From: Lachnospiraceae bacterium | GTDB taxonomy: Bacteria > Bacillota > Clostridia > Lachnospirales > Lachnospiraceae | DNA: 64,000 bases | Assembly (NCBI GenBank): GCA_017446045.1 | Contig: JAFSRP010000061.1 | Location: 62,001 to 126,000, forward strand | Reading direction: 5' to 3' | Position numbers and translations under genes: made by a program | The notes under the pieces: model-generated | Database searches by the model: none | The model's input: the letters and a program-made list of their open reading frames with translations, nothing else | What the model was told of the DNA's origin: nothing | Part shown: positions 43,675 to 51,717 of the stretch, one piece after another | Layout of the letters: every line of letters starts with the position of its first letter | Numbering within the stretch: the first letter of the stretch is position 1

Positions 43675-44865
43675 ATGGCAAAAGAGGCGAAAGGATTCAG
43701 CACGACATCCATTCACGGCAGCAGCATGAAGGATCAGTACGGTTCGCTGATCATGCCGATCTATAATTCATCGACATTCATTTTTGAGTCTACCGCACAG
43801 GGCGCGGCGCGTTTTGCGCTGGAAGAGCCGGGCTACATCTATTCCCGTCTCGGCACACCGACCTGCACCGCACTGGAGGAGACCCTGGCAAAGCTCGAGC
43901 ATGGTGAAGCGGGTCTTGTAACAGCTACCGGTATGGGAGCTGTGACTGCTACCATCTGGACCGTCATCAACGGCGGTGAAGAGATCATTGCCGACAAGAC
44001 ACTCTATGGCTGTACCTTTGAGTTCTTTGAGCATCATCTGAGCCGTTTCGGCGTCACTGTTCATTTCATCGAAATGTCCAATGAAGACGAGCTCCGCGCG
44101 GCGCTGAATGATAAGACAAAGATCGTTTACCTGGAGACCCCGGCAAATCCGAATCTTAAGATCATTGATATTAAGAAGACCGCGAAGATCGCCCATGACT
44201 TCAATCCCGCGATCCGCGTCATTGCCGACAACACCTTTGCGTCCCCGGTCCTGCAGCGACCGCTGGATCTCGGCTGTGACATCGTCCTTCATTCCTGCAC
44301 CAAGTACATCAACGGTCACGGCGACCTGCTGGCGGGCGTTATTGTTTCCGACCAGGAGACCATCAACAACATCCGCCTGATCGGCATCAAGGATATGACC
44401 GGCGCAGTCATGGCACCCAACGAGGCATTTCTCGTGGCACGCGGCCTGAAGACCCTCGAGGTCCGTATGCAGCGCCACTGCGAGAACGCGATGAAGGTCG
44501 CGCAGTATCTTGAGACCAACGACAAGGTCGAGAAGGTATTCTATCCGGGCCTCAAGAGCCATGAAGGTCATGACATCGCCGCAAAGCAGATGGACGGCTT
44601 CGGCGGCATGGTCAGCTTCGTTGTGAAGGGCGGACGTGAGAAGGCAGCCATCGTTGCGGACAACGTCAAGGTCGCGACACTGGCAGTATCGCTCGGCGCT
44701 ACCGAGACCCTGATCGAGCATCCTGCTTCCATGACCCATTCCCCGCTTTCCGAGGAAGAACTGATCGCCGCAGGCATCGAGCCCGGCCTGATCCGTTTCT
44801 CTGTCGGCCTTGAAAATGCGGATGACATCATCAACGACCTGAAGCAGGCGTTTGAAAAGATCTGA
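43675..44865 (+). CDS. Methionine gamma-lyase (Cys/Met metabolism PLP enzyme)
   Basis: 396 residues, AAT-type PLP enzyme of the MetB/MetC/MGL family. The PLP lysine is in HSCTKYINGHGD. Two features favour methionine gamma-lyase over cystathionine enzymes: the cysteine in DKTLYGCTFEFFEHH (equivalent to the P. putida active-site Cys116) and the IKDMTGAVMAP stretch (equivalent to Lys240-Asp241-Met242). Such an enzyme converts methionine to methanethiol, ammonia and 2-oxobutyrate; O-acetylhomoserine or homocysteine activity is still possible. GGGAGG precedes the ATG. It has tandem promoters, operator-like repeats upstream and a terminator downstream, so it is an individually controlled gene. Confidence 0.88.
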   Translation: MAKEAKGFSTTSIHGSSMKDQYGSLIMPIYNSSTFIFESTAQGAARFALEEPGYIYSRLGTPTCTALEETLAKLEHGEAGLVTATGMGAVTATIWTVINGGEEIIADKTLYGCTFEFFEHHLSRFGVTVHFIEMSNEDELRAALNDKTKIVYLETPANPNLKIIDIKKTAKIAHDFNPAIRVIADNTFASPVLQRPLDLGCDIVLHSCTKYINGHGDLLAGVIVSDQETINNIRLIGIKDMTGAVMAPNEAFLVARGLKTLEVRMQRHCENAMKVAQYLETNDKVEKVFYPGLKSHEGHDIAAKQMDGFGGMVSFVVKGGREKAAIVADNVKVATLAVSLGATETLIEHPASMTHSPLSEEELIAAGIEPGLIRFSVGLENADDIINDLKQAFEKI

Positions 44866-44959
44866 CATAAGTATTTTCCGAATCCTGCGGGAGGGCTGTG
44901 AGCGTACGAAAGACAAAGCAGCGCGGCCTGTGTCGTAAACTCTGACCGAATTACAGCAG

Positions 44960-45004
44960 AAAGCTGCGTTTATGAACGATCTGTTCAGAAACGCAGCTTT
45001 TTGA
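44960..45004. terminator. Bidirectional terminator between methionine gamma-lyase and DAHP synthase
   Basis: AAAGCTGCGTTT (44960-44971) pairs with AAACGCAGCTTT (to 45000) with an inner TGAAC/GTTCA stem, followed by TTGAT. It can end both converging transcripts. Confidence 0.9.
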
Positions 45005-45027
45005 TTTTGCAAACTCAGTTCTGTCGG

Positions 45028-46059
45028 TCAGAGCATTTCCGCGAGGTCCAGGATCATGCGCTCGGTCTTGTCCCATCCAAGGCAGGCATCCGTGATGGAC
45101 CTGCCGTATACACCGCCCCCGACCTCCTGCCGTCCGTCCTCTATGTAGCTTTCGACCATGAAGCCGCGGACGATCTTCCGGACAGCGTTGTCATAGCGGC
45201 AGTTCTCCAGCACCTCCCGGATGATCCTGGGCTGCTGGAAGGGATCTTTGCCCGAATTGGAATGATTGGTATCGATGATCACTGCCGGGTTTTTCAGCTC
45301 GGGACGTTCCTCGTAGAACTGGATCAGACGGATCAGGTCCTCGTAATGATAATTCGGTAGAGACTGTCCATGCTTGTTGGTATACCCCCGCAGGACTGCG
45401 TGAGCATACGGATTCCCGTGGGAATAGGCTGCCCAGCCGCGGTAAATGAAGTGGTGCGGCTGCTGTGCCGCGTGGATCGCATTCATCATGACAGTGAGAT
45501 CGCCGCTGGTGGGGTTTTTCAGTCCGACAGGAACTTCCAGTCCGCTCGCGGTCAGCCTGTGCTGCTGGTCTTCCACAGATCGGGCGCCGACCGTGACGTA
45601 GCCCATGATATCGTCGATGTATTTATAATTTTCGGTGTAGAGGATCTCATCGGCACAGATAAAGCCGGACTCCTCTACAGCGCGCATGTGGAGTTCACGC
45701 ACGGCAACGATGCCCTTTGCAAGGTCGGGCTTTTCATCCGCATCCGGCTGATGCAGGAAACCCATATAGCCCTCGCCCATCGACCTTGGTTTATTGGTGA
45801 AGATCCTGGGGACGATCATGATCTCCTCCGCTACCTGTTCCTGTACCCGCCGGAGCCTTTCGATATAATCGAGCACGGCATCTTCGCGGTCGGCGGAACA
45901 GGGACCGATGACCAGCAAAAGCCTGTGGTCCTGCCCGGTAAAGATCCTGATAAGGTCCTTCCGGCGCTCCCGGACCGTCTTCTCGACTTTTGCCGTGATC
46001 GGGTATTGCGCTTTCACTTCCATGGGGATCGGAAGCTTTCTTTCAAAATCCATGTTCAT
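45028..46059 (-). CDS. aroF: 3-deoxy-7-phosphoheptulonate synthase (type I, AroFGH-like)
   Basis: 343 residues from the ATG at 46059 (AGGAG eight bases upstream). It condenses PEP and erythrose-4-phosphate, the first step of the shikimate pathway. Type I alpha motifs: LLLVIGPCSADR (metal Cys), IVPRIFTNKPRS, GVTVGARSVEDQQHR (substrate arginines), VGLKNPTSGD and IIDTNHSNSGK. It reads away from the aroB operon, giving a divergent pair, so all early pathway genes are here. The regulatory N-terminal extension is short. Which aromatic amino acid inhibits it cannot be told. Confidence 0.95.
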   Translation of the reverse strand: MNMDFERKLPIPMEVKAQYPITAKVEKTVRERRKDLIRIFTGQDHRLLLVIGPCSADREDAVLDYIERLRRVQEQVAEEIMIVPRIFTNKPRSMGEGYMGFLHQPDADEKPDLAKGIVAVRELHMRAVEESGFICADEILYTENYKYIDDIMGYVTVGARSVEDQQHRLTASGLEVPVGLKNPTSGDLTVMMNAIHAAQQPHHFIYRGWAAYSHGNPYAHAVLRGYTNKHGQSLPNYHYEDLIRLIQFYEERPELKNPAVIIDTNHSNSGKDPFQQPRIIREVLENCRYDNAVRKIVRGFMVESYIEDGRQEVGGGVYGRSITDACLGWDKTERMILDLAEML

Positions 46060-46082
46060 AGCTGTTCTCCTGTTATATCTGC

Positions 46083-46111
46083 ATTCTACTTTGCCGGAAG
46101 GCAAACCGCAA
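46083..46111 (-). promoter_or_regulatory. Promoter of the DAHP synthase gene with an inverted repeat in the spacer
   Basis: TTGCGG (46106-46111), 17 bp, TAGAAT (46083-46088) on the minus strand. The perfect repeat TTTGCC-GGAA-GGCAAA (46090-46105) fills the spacer and looks like a repressor site. Confidence 0.6.
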
Positions 46112-46160
46112 CACTTTTCCGTCTGTTCACAGCCTGACTATGGAGTTACAGGCGCCGATA

Positions 46161-46169
46161 TGGTATATT
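46161..46169 (+). promoter_or_regulatory. Extended -10 promoter of the aroB operon
   Basis: TATGGTATATT with the -10 at 46164-46169, 50 bp before aroB. The -35 is weak (TGGAGT). Confidence 0.6.
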
Positions 46170-46218
46170 TTGAGAAACAGGCCTTAAGTTCCGCATGCCT
46201 TCTGAAAGAAAGGATCTC

Positions 46219-47289
46219 ATGAACATTATCGATGTCAGCACCGCTTCCCCTTACCCGGTGATCACAGGCTGCGGCCTGCTGGAGGAGACAGGGGAGTATA
46301 TAAAACATTATGTGCCGCGCGCAGAGACTGTGGCAGTCATTACGGATGACACGGTCGCGGCCCTGTATGGCGACCGGATCACAGCGTCCTTACGCGCCGC
46401 CGGGCTTCGTGTGATCCGCTGTGTGATACCGCACGGAGAGGCCTCGAAGACCGCAGCAGCTTATCTGGAGATCCTGCAGTTTCTGGCGCAGGAGCAGCTG
46501 ACCCGCAGTGATGCCGTCGTCGCGCTTGGCGGCGGGGTCGTCGGAGACCTGGCGGGATTTGCGGCTGCCACTTATCTGCGGGGCATCGATTATGTTCAGA
46601 TCCCGACTACACTGCTTGCCCAGGTGGACTCTTCGGTGGGCGGAAAGACAGCAGTGGACCTGCCGGCAGGGAAAAACCTTGCGGGCGCGTTTTACCAGCC
46701 GCGCCTGGTGCTCTGTGATGCGGAGACTCTCCGCACGCTGCCGGCGCATGTCTTTGCGGATGGCTGTGCCGAAGTGATCAAGTACGGTATCCTCTGGGAT
46801 GAGGATCTGTTTGAGCATCTGCGGGCGCGGGGGACGGACTTTGACCGGGAATACGTGATCCCGCGCTGCATCGAACTTAAGCGCGATGTGGTGGTGGAAG
46901 ACGAGTTCGACCGGGGCAGCCGACGCCTTCTGAATCTCGGACATACGCTTGCCCATGCCGTGGAAAAGCTTTCGGATTACCGGATCAGTCACGGGAATGC
47001 GGTTGCCATGGGAATAGCAGCGATAACACGGGCAGCGGCAGAACAGGGATACTGCAGCAGGGAGTGCGCCGGAAGGATCGAAGAGATCCTGCTTCGGTTC
47101 GGCCTGCCGGCAGGCTTTGAAGACAGCGAAGTTCACATCGGGATAAACGACATATATGAGTCTGTTCTTGCGGACAAAAAACGCAGGGGCGGCAGGATCA
47201 GTCTGATCATCCCCCGGGAGATCGGAGACTGTGAGATCCGGACCATGTCCCTTGAAGAGATGAAGGTATTTCTGGAAGCGGCATTATGA
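46219..47289 (+). CDS. aroB: 3-dehydroquinate synthase
   Basis: 356 residues from the ATG at 46219, which follows AAAGGA; an ATG at 46195 would put extra residues before the conserved start of the fold. It closes DAHP to 3-dehydroquinate with NAD and a metal. Family segments: DAVVALGGGVVGDLAGFAAATYLRG, QIPTTLLAQVDSSVGGKTAVD, and metal ligands in ECIELKRDVV-like and GHTLAHAVEK...ISHGNAVAMG histidines. It overlaps aroA by four bases. Confidence 0.97.
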   Translation: MNIIDVSTASPYPVITGCGLLEETGEYIKHYVPRAETVAVITDDTVAALYGDRITASLRAAGLRVIRCVIPHGEASKTAAAYLEILQFLAQEQLTRSDAVVALGGGVVGDLAGFAAATYLRGIDYVQIPTTLLAQVDSSVGGKTAVDLPAGKNLAGAFYQPRLVLCDAETLRTLPAHVFADGCAEVIKYGILWDEDLFEHLRARGTDFDREYVIPRCIELKRDVVVEDEFDRGSRRLLNLGHTLAHAVEKLSDYRISHGNAVAMGIAAITRAAAEQGYCSRECAGRIEEILLRFGLPAGFEDSEVHIGINDIYESVLADKKRRGGRISLIIPREIGDCEIRTMSLEEMKVFLEAAL

Positions 47290-48515
47290 GAGTAACGATA
47301 CAGCCTGCACAGCTCAGCGGCACTGTCAAAGCGATCGCGTCAAAATCGGCAGCTCACCGGCTGCTGATCGCGGCTGCCCTGGCGGACCGGCCGACCGAGA
47401 TCTTCTGCGGGGACCTGTCGCAGGATATTGAAGCAACAGTACGCGCGCTGCAGGGTCTCGGGAGCCGGATCACTTATGACGCCGGAACGAAGATATTTCA
47501 TGTGGTCCCGCTTGCAAGGCCTGTGACCCTCTCCTGTACGATCGATGTGGGAGAGAGCGGTTCCACACTTCGTTTTCTGCTGCCCGTGATCTGCGCCCTT
47601 GGCATCGAAGCACATATATTGATGCACGGGAGGCTCCCGGACCGCCCGCTTTCCCCCCTCTGGGAGGAACTGGAGAGGCACGGATGCAGTCTGGAGCGGC
47701 TTGAGGATGGATCTGTCCTTACACGGGGAGAGCTTCGCGGCGGAGAGTTCTGTATTGCAGCCAATGTTTCTTCCCAGTTTATCAGCGGACTCCTGTATGC
47801 GATGGCAGTGCTGGAAGAACCGTCGGCGATCCGGCTGAAGGAAACGACGGAATCGGAAGGTTATATTCATCTGACACTGGATGTATTGGAGAAATTCGGC
47901 ATCCGGACGAGCTGGCAGGGAGAAATGCTGAAGATCGATGCCGGGCAGTGTCTGTGTTCTCCGGGATATGCGGTGGCAGAAGGCGACTGGTCCAACGGGG
48001 CATTCTGGGAAGCTGCGGATGTACTTTCAAAGGGCAGCGTTTGCTGTACAGGCCTGGATGAGGACTCCCTGCAGGGGGACCGGGCGGTCCGGCAGCTGAA
48101 AAAGCAGGCTGCGGCAGGGAACGCGGTGATGGATGTGCGGAATGTTCCGGACCTGGTGCCGATCCTGGCAGTATTGGCGGCTTCCGCTGAGGGGACGACG
48201 GTGTTCACTCACGCGGACAGGCTTCGCTTCAAGGAGAGCGATCGGATCCGAAGCACTGTGAAAATGCTTCGTTCTTTGGGCGCGGATGCGGAGGAAACAC
48301 AGGACGGGCTCCGGATCCGGGGGATTGGATGCTCCCACAGGCTGAGAGGCGGTACTGTTGATGGCTGCGGTGATCACAGGATCGTCATGAGTGCAGCTGT
48401 GGCTTCCATTATCTGTGAGGGACCGGTGGTCATTGAAGGGGCGGAAGCCGTATGCAAATCTTATCCGGCTTTTTGGGAAGATTTTAAAAAACTGGGCGGA
48501 AAGATATCGATATGA
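47286..48515 (+). CDS. aroA: 3-phosphoshikimate 1-carboxyvinyltransferase (EPSP synthase)
   Basis: 409 residues. It joins PEP and shikimate-3-phosphate. Recognisable are SKSAAHRLLIAAAL, the DVGESGSTLRFLLPV (usual GNSGTTLR position), ANVSSQFISGLLYA and FKESDRI plus GCGDHRIVMSAAVA. The SKSAAHR start, with Ala for the usual Asn in KSxxNR, is the form found in several Clostridia. Start overlaps aroB (ATGA) and stop overlaps the next gene (ATGA). Somewhat shorter than the E. coli enzyme (427), as in many Clostridia. Confidence 0.96.
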   Translation: MRVTIQPAQLSGTVKAIASKSAAHRLLIAAALADRPTEIFCGDLSQDIEATVRALQGLGSRITYDAGTKIFHVVPLARPVTLSCTIDVGESGSTLRFLLPVICALGIEAHILMHGRLPDRPLSPLWEELERHGCSLERLEDGSVLTRGELRGGEFCIAANVSSQFISGLLYAMAVLEEPSAIRLKETTESEGYIHLTLDVLEKFGIRTSWQGEMLKIDAGQCLCSPGYAVAEGDWSNGAFWEAADVLSKGSVCCTGLDEDSLQGDRAVRQLKKQAAAGNAVMDVRNVPDLVPILAVLAASAEGTTVFTHADRLRFKESDRIRSTVKMLRSLGADAEETQDGLRIRGIGCSHRLRGGTVDGCGDHRIVMSAAVASIICEGPVVIEGAEAVCKSYPAFWEDFKKLGGKISI

Positions 48516-49900
48516 ACAACACGATCGGAAACATCTTCAGATTTACCATATGGGGCGCGTCCCACGCGCCGGCGGTCGGCGTGACGATCGAAGGCATCCC
48601 GGAAGGGACCGGGATCGATATGGATCGGCTGCAGGCTTTCCTGAACCGCCGCAGGCCCGGACAGGATGCCCTGTCGACAGCCAGGAAAGAATCTGACCGC
48701 ATCGAGTTTACGGGCGGAGTAACGCTGACAGGACAGAAGGCAGTCGTCTGTGATCCCTTTGTTACGGCGATGATCCGCAATACGGATACGCGGCCGGAAG
48801 ACTACGACGATCTGCGTTTCGTCCCGCGTCCGGGACACGCCGATTTTGCGGCGATGGCCCGCTTCGGGGAGGAAAGAGAGCTTGCCGGCGGCGGACAGTT
48901 CTCCGGACGCATGACGGCCCCGCTGTGCATTGCCGGCGGCATTGCGGAACAGATCCTTGAGCAGTATAGGGTACGGATCTCGGCGATGCCGCTTAGGATC
49001 GGGGGTGAAACGGATCCGGAACGGATGCGGGCTGCCATCGAAAATGCAGCGGAAGAAGGGGATTCGATCGGCGGTATCGTGGAATGCGTGATCGAAGGTC
49101 TTCCCGCCGGGATCGGCGAACCCATGTTTGACGGGATCGAGAACCGGATCGCACAGATGGTTTTTGGTATTCCGGCAGTCAAGGGCATCGAGTTCGGCGC
49201 AGGCTTTGCGGCGGCAGACCTGAAAGGCAGCGAAAACAATGATGCTTTTGAGGCCGTATCGCAGGCAAACGACCGGAACATGACCTTCCGGGTCCGGACC
49301 CGGACCAACCATCACGGCGGGGCGCTCGGGGGATTGAGCAGCGGAATGCCGGTCGTATTCCGCGCGGCTTTTAAACCGACACCTTCGATCGCAAAGGAAC
49401 AGGACAGCGTCGATATCCGGACAGGCGAGCCGGTCCGTCTCAGGATCAGAGGCAGACATGATCCCTGTATCGTGCTGCGGGCCGTCCCGGTCGTGGAAGC
49501 GGCGGCCGCGGCGGCAGTATATGACCTGCTTCTCGCGTATGAAGCCGAAAAGGCTTCCCGGCATGCGCTAAGCAGGGATGGCATGGAAGAATTACGGGCA
49601 GAGATCGACACGGCGGACGAGGAGATCATCCGGGCTTTCGAAAAGCGCATGGATGCTGCGGCAAAGATAGGACAGTATAAAAAAGAACACGGTCTGCCGA
49701 TCCTGGACGCGGCGAGAGAGCGGGAAAAACTGGCAGCGATCGGGTCACGGGTACGGACGGAGCTTTGGTCGTACTACGGGGAACTGTATGCCGGGATCTT
49801 TGGACTCAGTAAAAAGTATCAGCAGGAGATGATGCGCGACCGCGCCGAAGGAGAAGCGGAAACAGCAGACCAAGATGGGACAGACGGCAGAAAAAAATAA
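48512..49900 (+). CDS. aroC: Chorismate synthase fused to chorismate mutase
   Basis: 462 residues. Residues 1-345 are chorismate synthase (FRFTIWGASHAPAVGVTIEGIP, RRRPGQDALSTAR, the FMN-binding PGHADFAAMARFG, RTNHHGGALGGLSSG). Residues 357-440 form a helical AroQ-type chorismate mutase (ELRAEIDTADEEIIRAFEKR, then AAKIGQYKKEHGLPILDAAREREKL), with the Arg, Lys and Glu positions of the active site. The polypeptide would make chorismate and convert it to prephenate. One reading frame covers both, with no stop or internal strong ribosome binding site. It overlaps aroA by 4 bases and the aroE/aroK gene by 26. Confidence 0.9.
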   Translation: MNNTIGNIFRFTIWGASHAPAVGVTIEGIPEGTGIDMDRLQAFLNRRRPGQDALSTARKESDRIEFTGGVTLTGQKAVVCDPFVTAMIRNTDTRPEDYDDLRFVPRPGHADFAAMARFGEERELAGGGQFSGRMTAPLCIAGGIAEQILEQYRVRISAMPLRIGGETDPERMRAAIENAAEEGDSIGGIVECVIEGLPAGIGEPMFDGIENRIAQMVFGIPAVKGIEFGAGFAAADLKGSENNDAFEAVSQANDRNMTFRVRTRTNHHGGALGGLSSGMPVVFRAAFKPTPSIAKEQDSVDIRTGEPVRLRIRGRHDPCIVLRAVPVVEAAAAAAVYDLLLAYEAEKASRHALSRDGMEELRAEIDTADEEIIRAFEKRMDAAAKIGQYKKEHGLPILDAAREREKLAAIGSRVRTELWSYYGELYAGIFGLSKKYQQEMMRDRAEGEAETADQDGTDGRKK

Positions 49901-51194
49901 AAAATACGGGTTGCTGGGAGAGCGCCTCGGACACAGTTACTCTCCCCGGATCCATGCACGGCTGCACGGTTTTCCTTATGCCTGTTATGAAATCGCGCCC
50001 GGGGAGGTTGCCGCTTTTTTGCGGGAAACGGATCTGGACGGCATCAATGTGACGATCCCGTACAAACAGACCGTACTTTCTTCCTGCACGTGGCTTTCGG
50101 AGACGGCGCAGAGGATCGGATGTGTCAATACCCTAGTGCGTTGCCCGGACGGGTGGCATGGATATAATACGGATCATTACGGGTTCTGCGCAATGCTGCG
50201 GCACGCCGGTATCGACCCTGCCGGCAGGAGGACGCTGGTCCTCGGGGACGGGGGCGCATCGCGGACTGTCCGCACGGTCCTGCGGGATCTCGGCGCGGCT
50301 GAGATCACGGTCATGACGAGACATCCCGCGGAACAGGACAGGGGGCAGGACAGCGGTGAGACGCGTCGGCAGACAACAGGACATGCAGCCGGTGTCAGCT
50401 TCGACACCTATGATCATCTGCAGGCGCATCGGAATGCGGAGATCATCATCAATACGACCCCTGTGGGCATGTACCCCGGCAACGGGGAAGCTCTCCTCGA
50501 TCCGGCAGACTTTCCGGACTGCCGGGGCGTGGGTGACCTCATCTATAATCCCGCACGGTCAGAACTGCTGCTTAGGGCGGAACGTGCCGGGATCCCGTTC
50601 ACAGGAGGCTTGCACATGCTGGTTTCCCAGGCTGCGCGCAGCTCGGAACTCTGGCTTGGGCGGAAGATCCCGGAGCAGGAGATCACAAGCGTCCGGGAAA
50701 TGCTGGAGCGGGAAATGCAGAACATCATCCTGATCGGTATGCCGGGTGCCGGAAAGACCGCTGTGGGAAAGGCACTGGCAGAAAAAACAGGGAGACCGTT
50801 CCTGGATGCGGATGAAGAGCTGGAGAAAAGAACGGGACGCACCATTTCGGAGATCTTTGACGCGGAAGGTGAAGAAGGTTTCCGTCGTTATGAAACCGGG
50901 GTCCTTTCGGAGCTCGGGCGGAACTCCGGCTGTGTCATCGCTACCGGCGGCGGCTGCGTCACACGGAAGGAAAACTACCCTCTGCTTCACCAGAACGGGT
51001 GTATCGTATGGATCCGCAGAGATCCTGCAGCGCTTCCGTCAGACGGCAGACCTTTGAGCCGGATCCGGGACCTGAAGGAGATGTACAAGGAACGCCGGCC
51101 GTTATATGAAAAGTTTGCCGATCTCAGTGTGCCGAATGACGACAGTCCTGCCGCAGCGGCAAACAGGATCGTTACGATTATGAAGCTTCAATGA
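49875..51194 (+). CDS. aroE: Shikimate dehydrogenase fused to shikimate kinase
   Basis: 439 residues. Residues 1-275 are shikimate dehydrogenase: GERLGHSYSPRIH (Ser21, Ser23), catalytic Lys64 in INVTIPYK, Asp100 in YNTDHYGF, the NADP loop GDGGASRTV and INTTPVGMYP. Residues 281-439 are shikimate kinase: P-loop GMPGAGKT (288-295), DADEELEKRTG, the ATGGGCV glycine loop and the RPLSRIRDL/KERRPLYEKFAD lid. Met281 is preceded by GGAG six bases upstream, so free kinase could also be made. The start overlaps the chorismate synthase gene by 26 bases and lacks a strong ribosome binding site, hence translational coupling is likely. Confidence 0.93.
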   Translation: MGQTAEKNKKYGLLGERLGHSYSPRIHARLHGFPYACYEIAPGEVAAFLRETDLDGINVTIPYKQTVLSSCTWLSETAQRIGCVNTLVRCPDGWHGYNTDHYGFCAMLRHAGIDPAGRRTLVLGDGGASRTVRTVLRDLGAAEITVMTRHPAEQDRGQDSGETRRQTTGHAAGVSFDTYDHLQAHRNAEIIINTTPVGMYPGNGEALLDPADFPDCRGVGDLIYNPARSELLLRAERAGIPFTGGLHMLVSQAARSSELWLGRKIPEQEITSVREMLEREMQNIILIGMPGAGKTAVGKALAEKTGRPFLDADEELEKRTGRTISEIFDAEGEEGFRRYETGVLSELGRNSGCVIATGGGCVTRKENYPLLHQNGCIVWIRRDPAALPSDGRPLSRIRDLKEMYKERRPLYEKFADLSVPNDDSPAAAANRIVTIMKLQ

Positions 51195-51235
51195 TTTGTT
51201 TATTTAGTTTATAAAAGAAAAATATTTTAATATCT

Positions 51236-51697
51236 ATGAAAATTCTTATCATAAACGGACCAAATATCAATATGATCGGCATCCGGGAACCTGAGATCTA
51301 CGGACAGCAGGATTACCGGGCTCTGCAGGAGTACTGTCAAAATGCTTGCAGGGAGCTGGGACAGGGCCTTTCCGGGGGACTGGAATGTGAGATCATGCAG
51401 TCAAACCATGAGGGAGACCTGGTGGACCGGATCCAGCAGGCGTACTTTGACGGGACGGACGGCATCGTGATCAATCCCGGTGCCTATACCCACACCAGCA
51501 TCGCGATCCTGGATGCGCTCAAAGCTGTCCGGATCCCGGCGGTCGAGGTGCATCTCACGGATATCAGTGAACGTGAGGGTTTCCGGCAGATCAGCTATGC
51601 CGGAATGGCCTGCGTGAAGACCTATAAGGGGCTCGGTTTTGAAGGGTATAAAAAAGCCGTGGAGTATCTGAAGGGATACCTTTCCACGGCTGAATGA
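51236..51697 (+). CDS. aroQ: Type II 3-dehydroquinate dehydratase
   Basis: 153 residues, the dodecameric type II enzyme. MKILIINGPNINMIGIREPEIYG carries the N-terminal substrate-binding residues (Asn, Arg) and the catalytic Tyr; GIVINPGAYTHTSIAILDAL and VEVHLTDISEREGFR complete the site. It lies 41 bp after the aroE/aroK gene behind an AT-rich leader with no recognisable ribosome binding site. As last gene of the aro unit it fills the only step between AroB and AroE. Its 3' end contains the terminator of the converging lysR gene. Confidence 0.96.
   Translation: MKILIINGPNINMIGIREPEIYGQQDYRALQEYCQNACRELGQGLSGGLECEIMQSNHEGDLVDRIQQAYFDGTDGIVINPGAYTHTSIAILDALKAVRIPAVEVHLTDISEREGFRQISYAGMACVKTYKGLGFEGYKKAVEYLKGYLSTAE
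51650..51691 (-). terminator. Terminator of the LysR gene, inside the 3' end of aroQ
   Basis: AGCCGTGGA (51655-51663) and TCCACGGCT (51683-51691) form the stem; on the minus strand six T's follow. The DNA also encodes the last residues of dehydroquinate dehydratase. Confidence 0.8.
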
Positions 51698-51717
51698 GAG
51701 ATCCGGAACTTCTGTGT

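Noticed and set aside
43768-45012. 414-codon open frame antisense to methionine gamma-lyase
   Set aside because: Full overlap with a catalytically complete PLP enzyme; no ribosome binding site.
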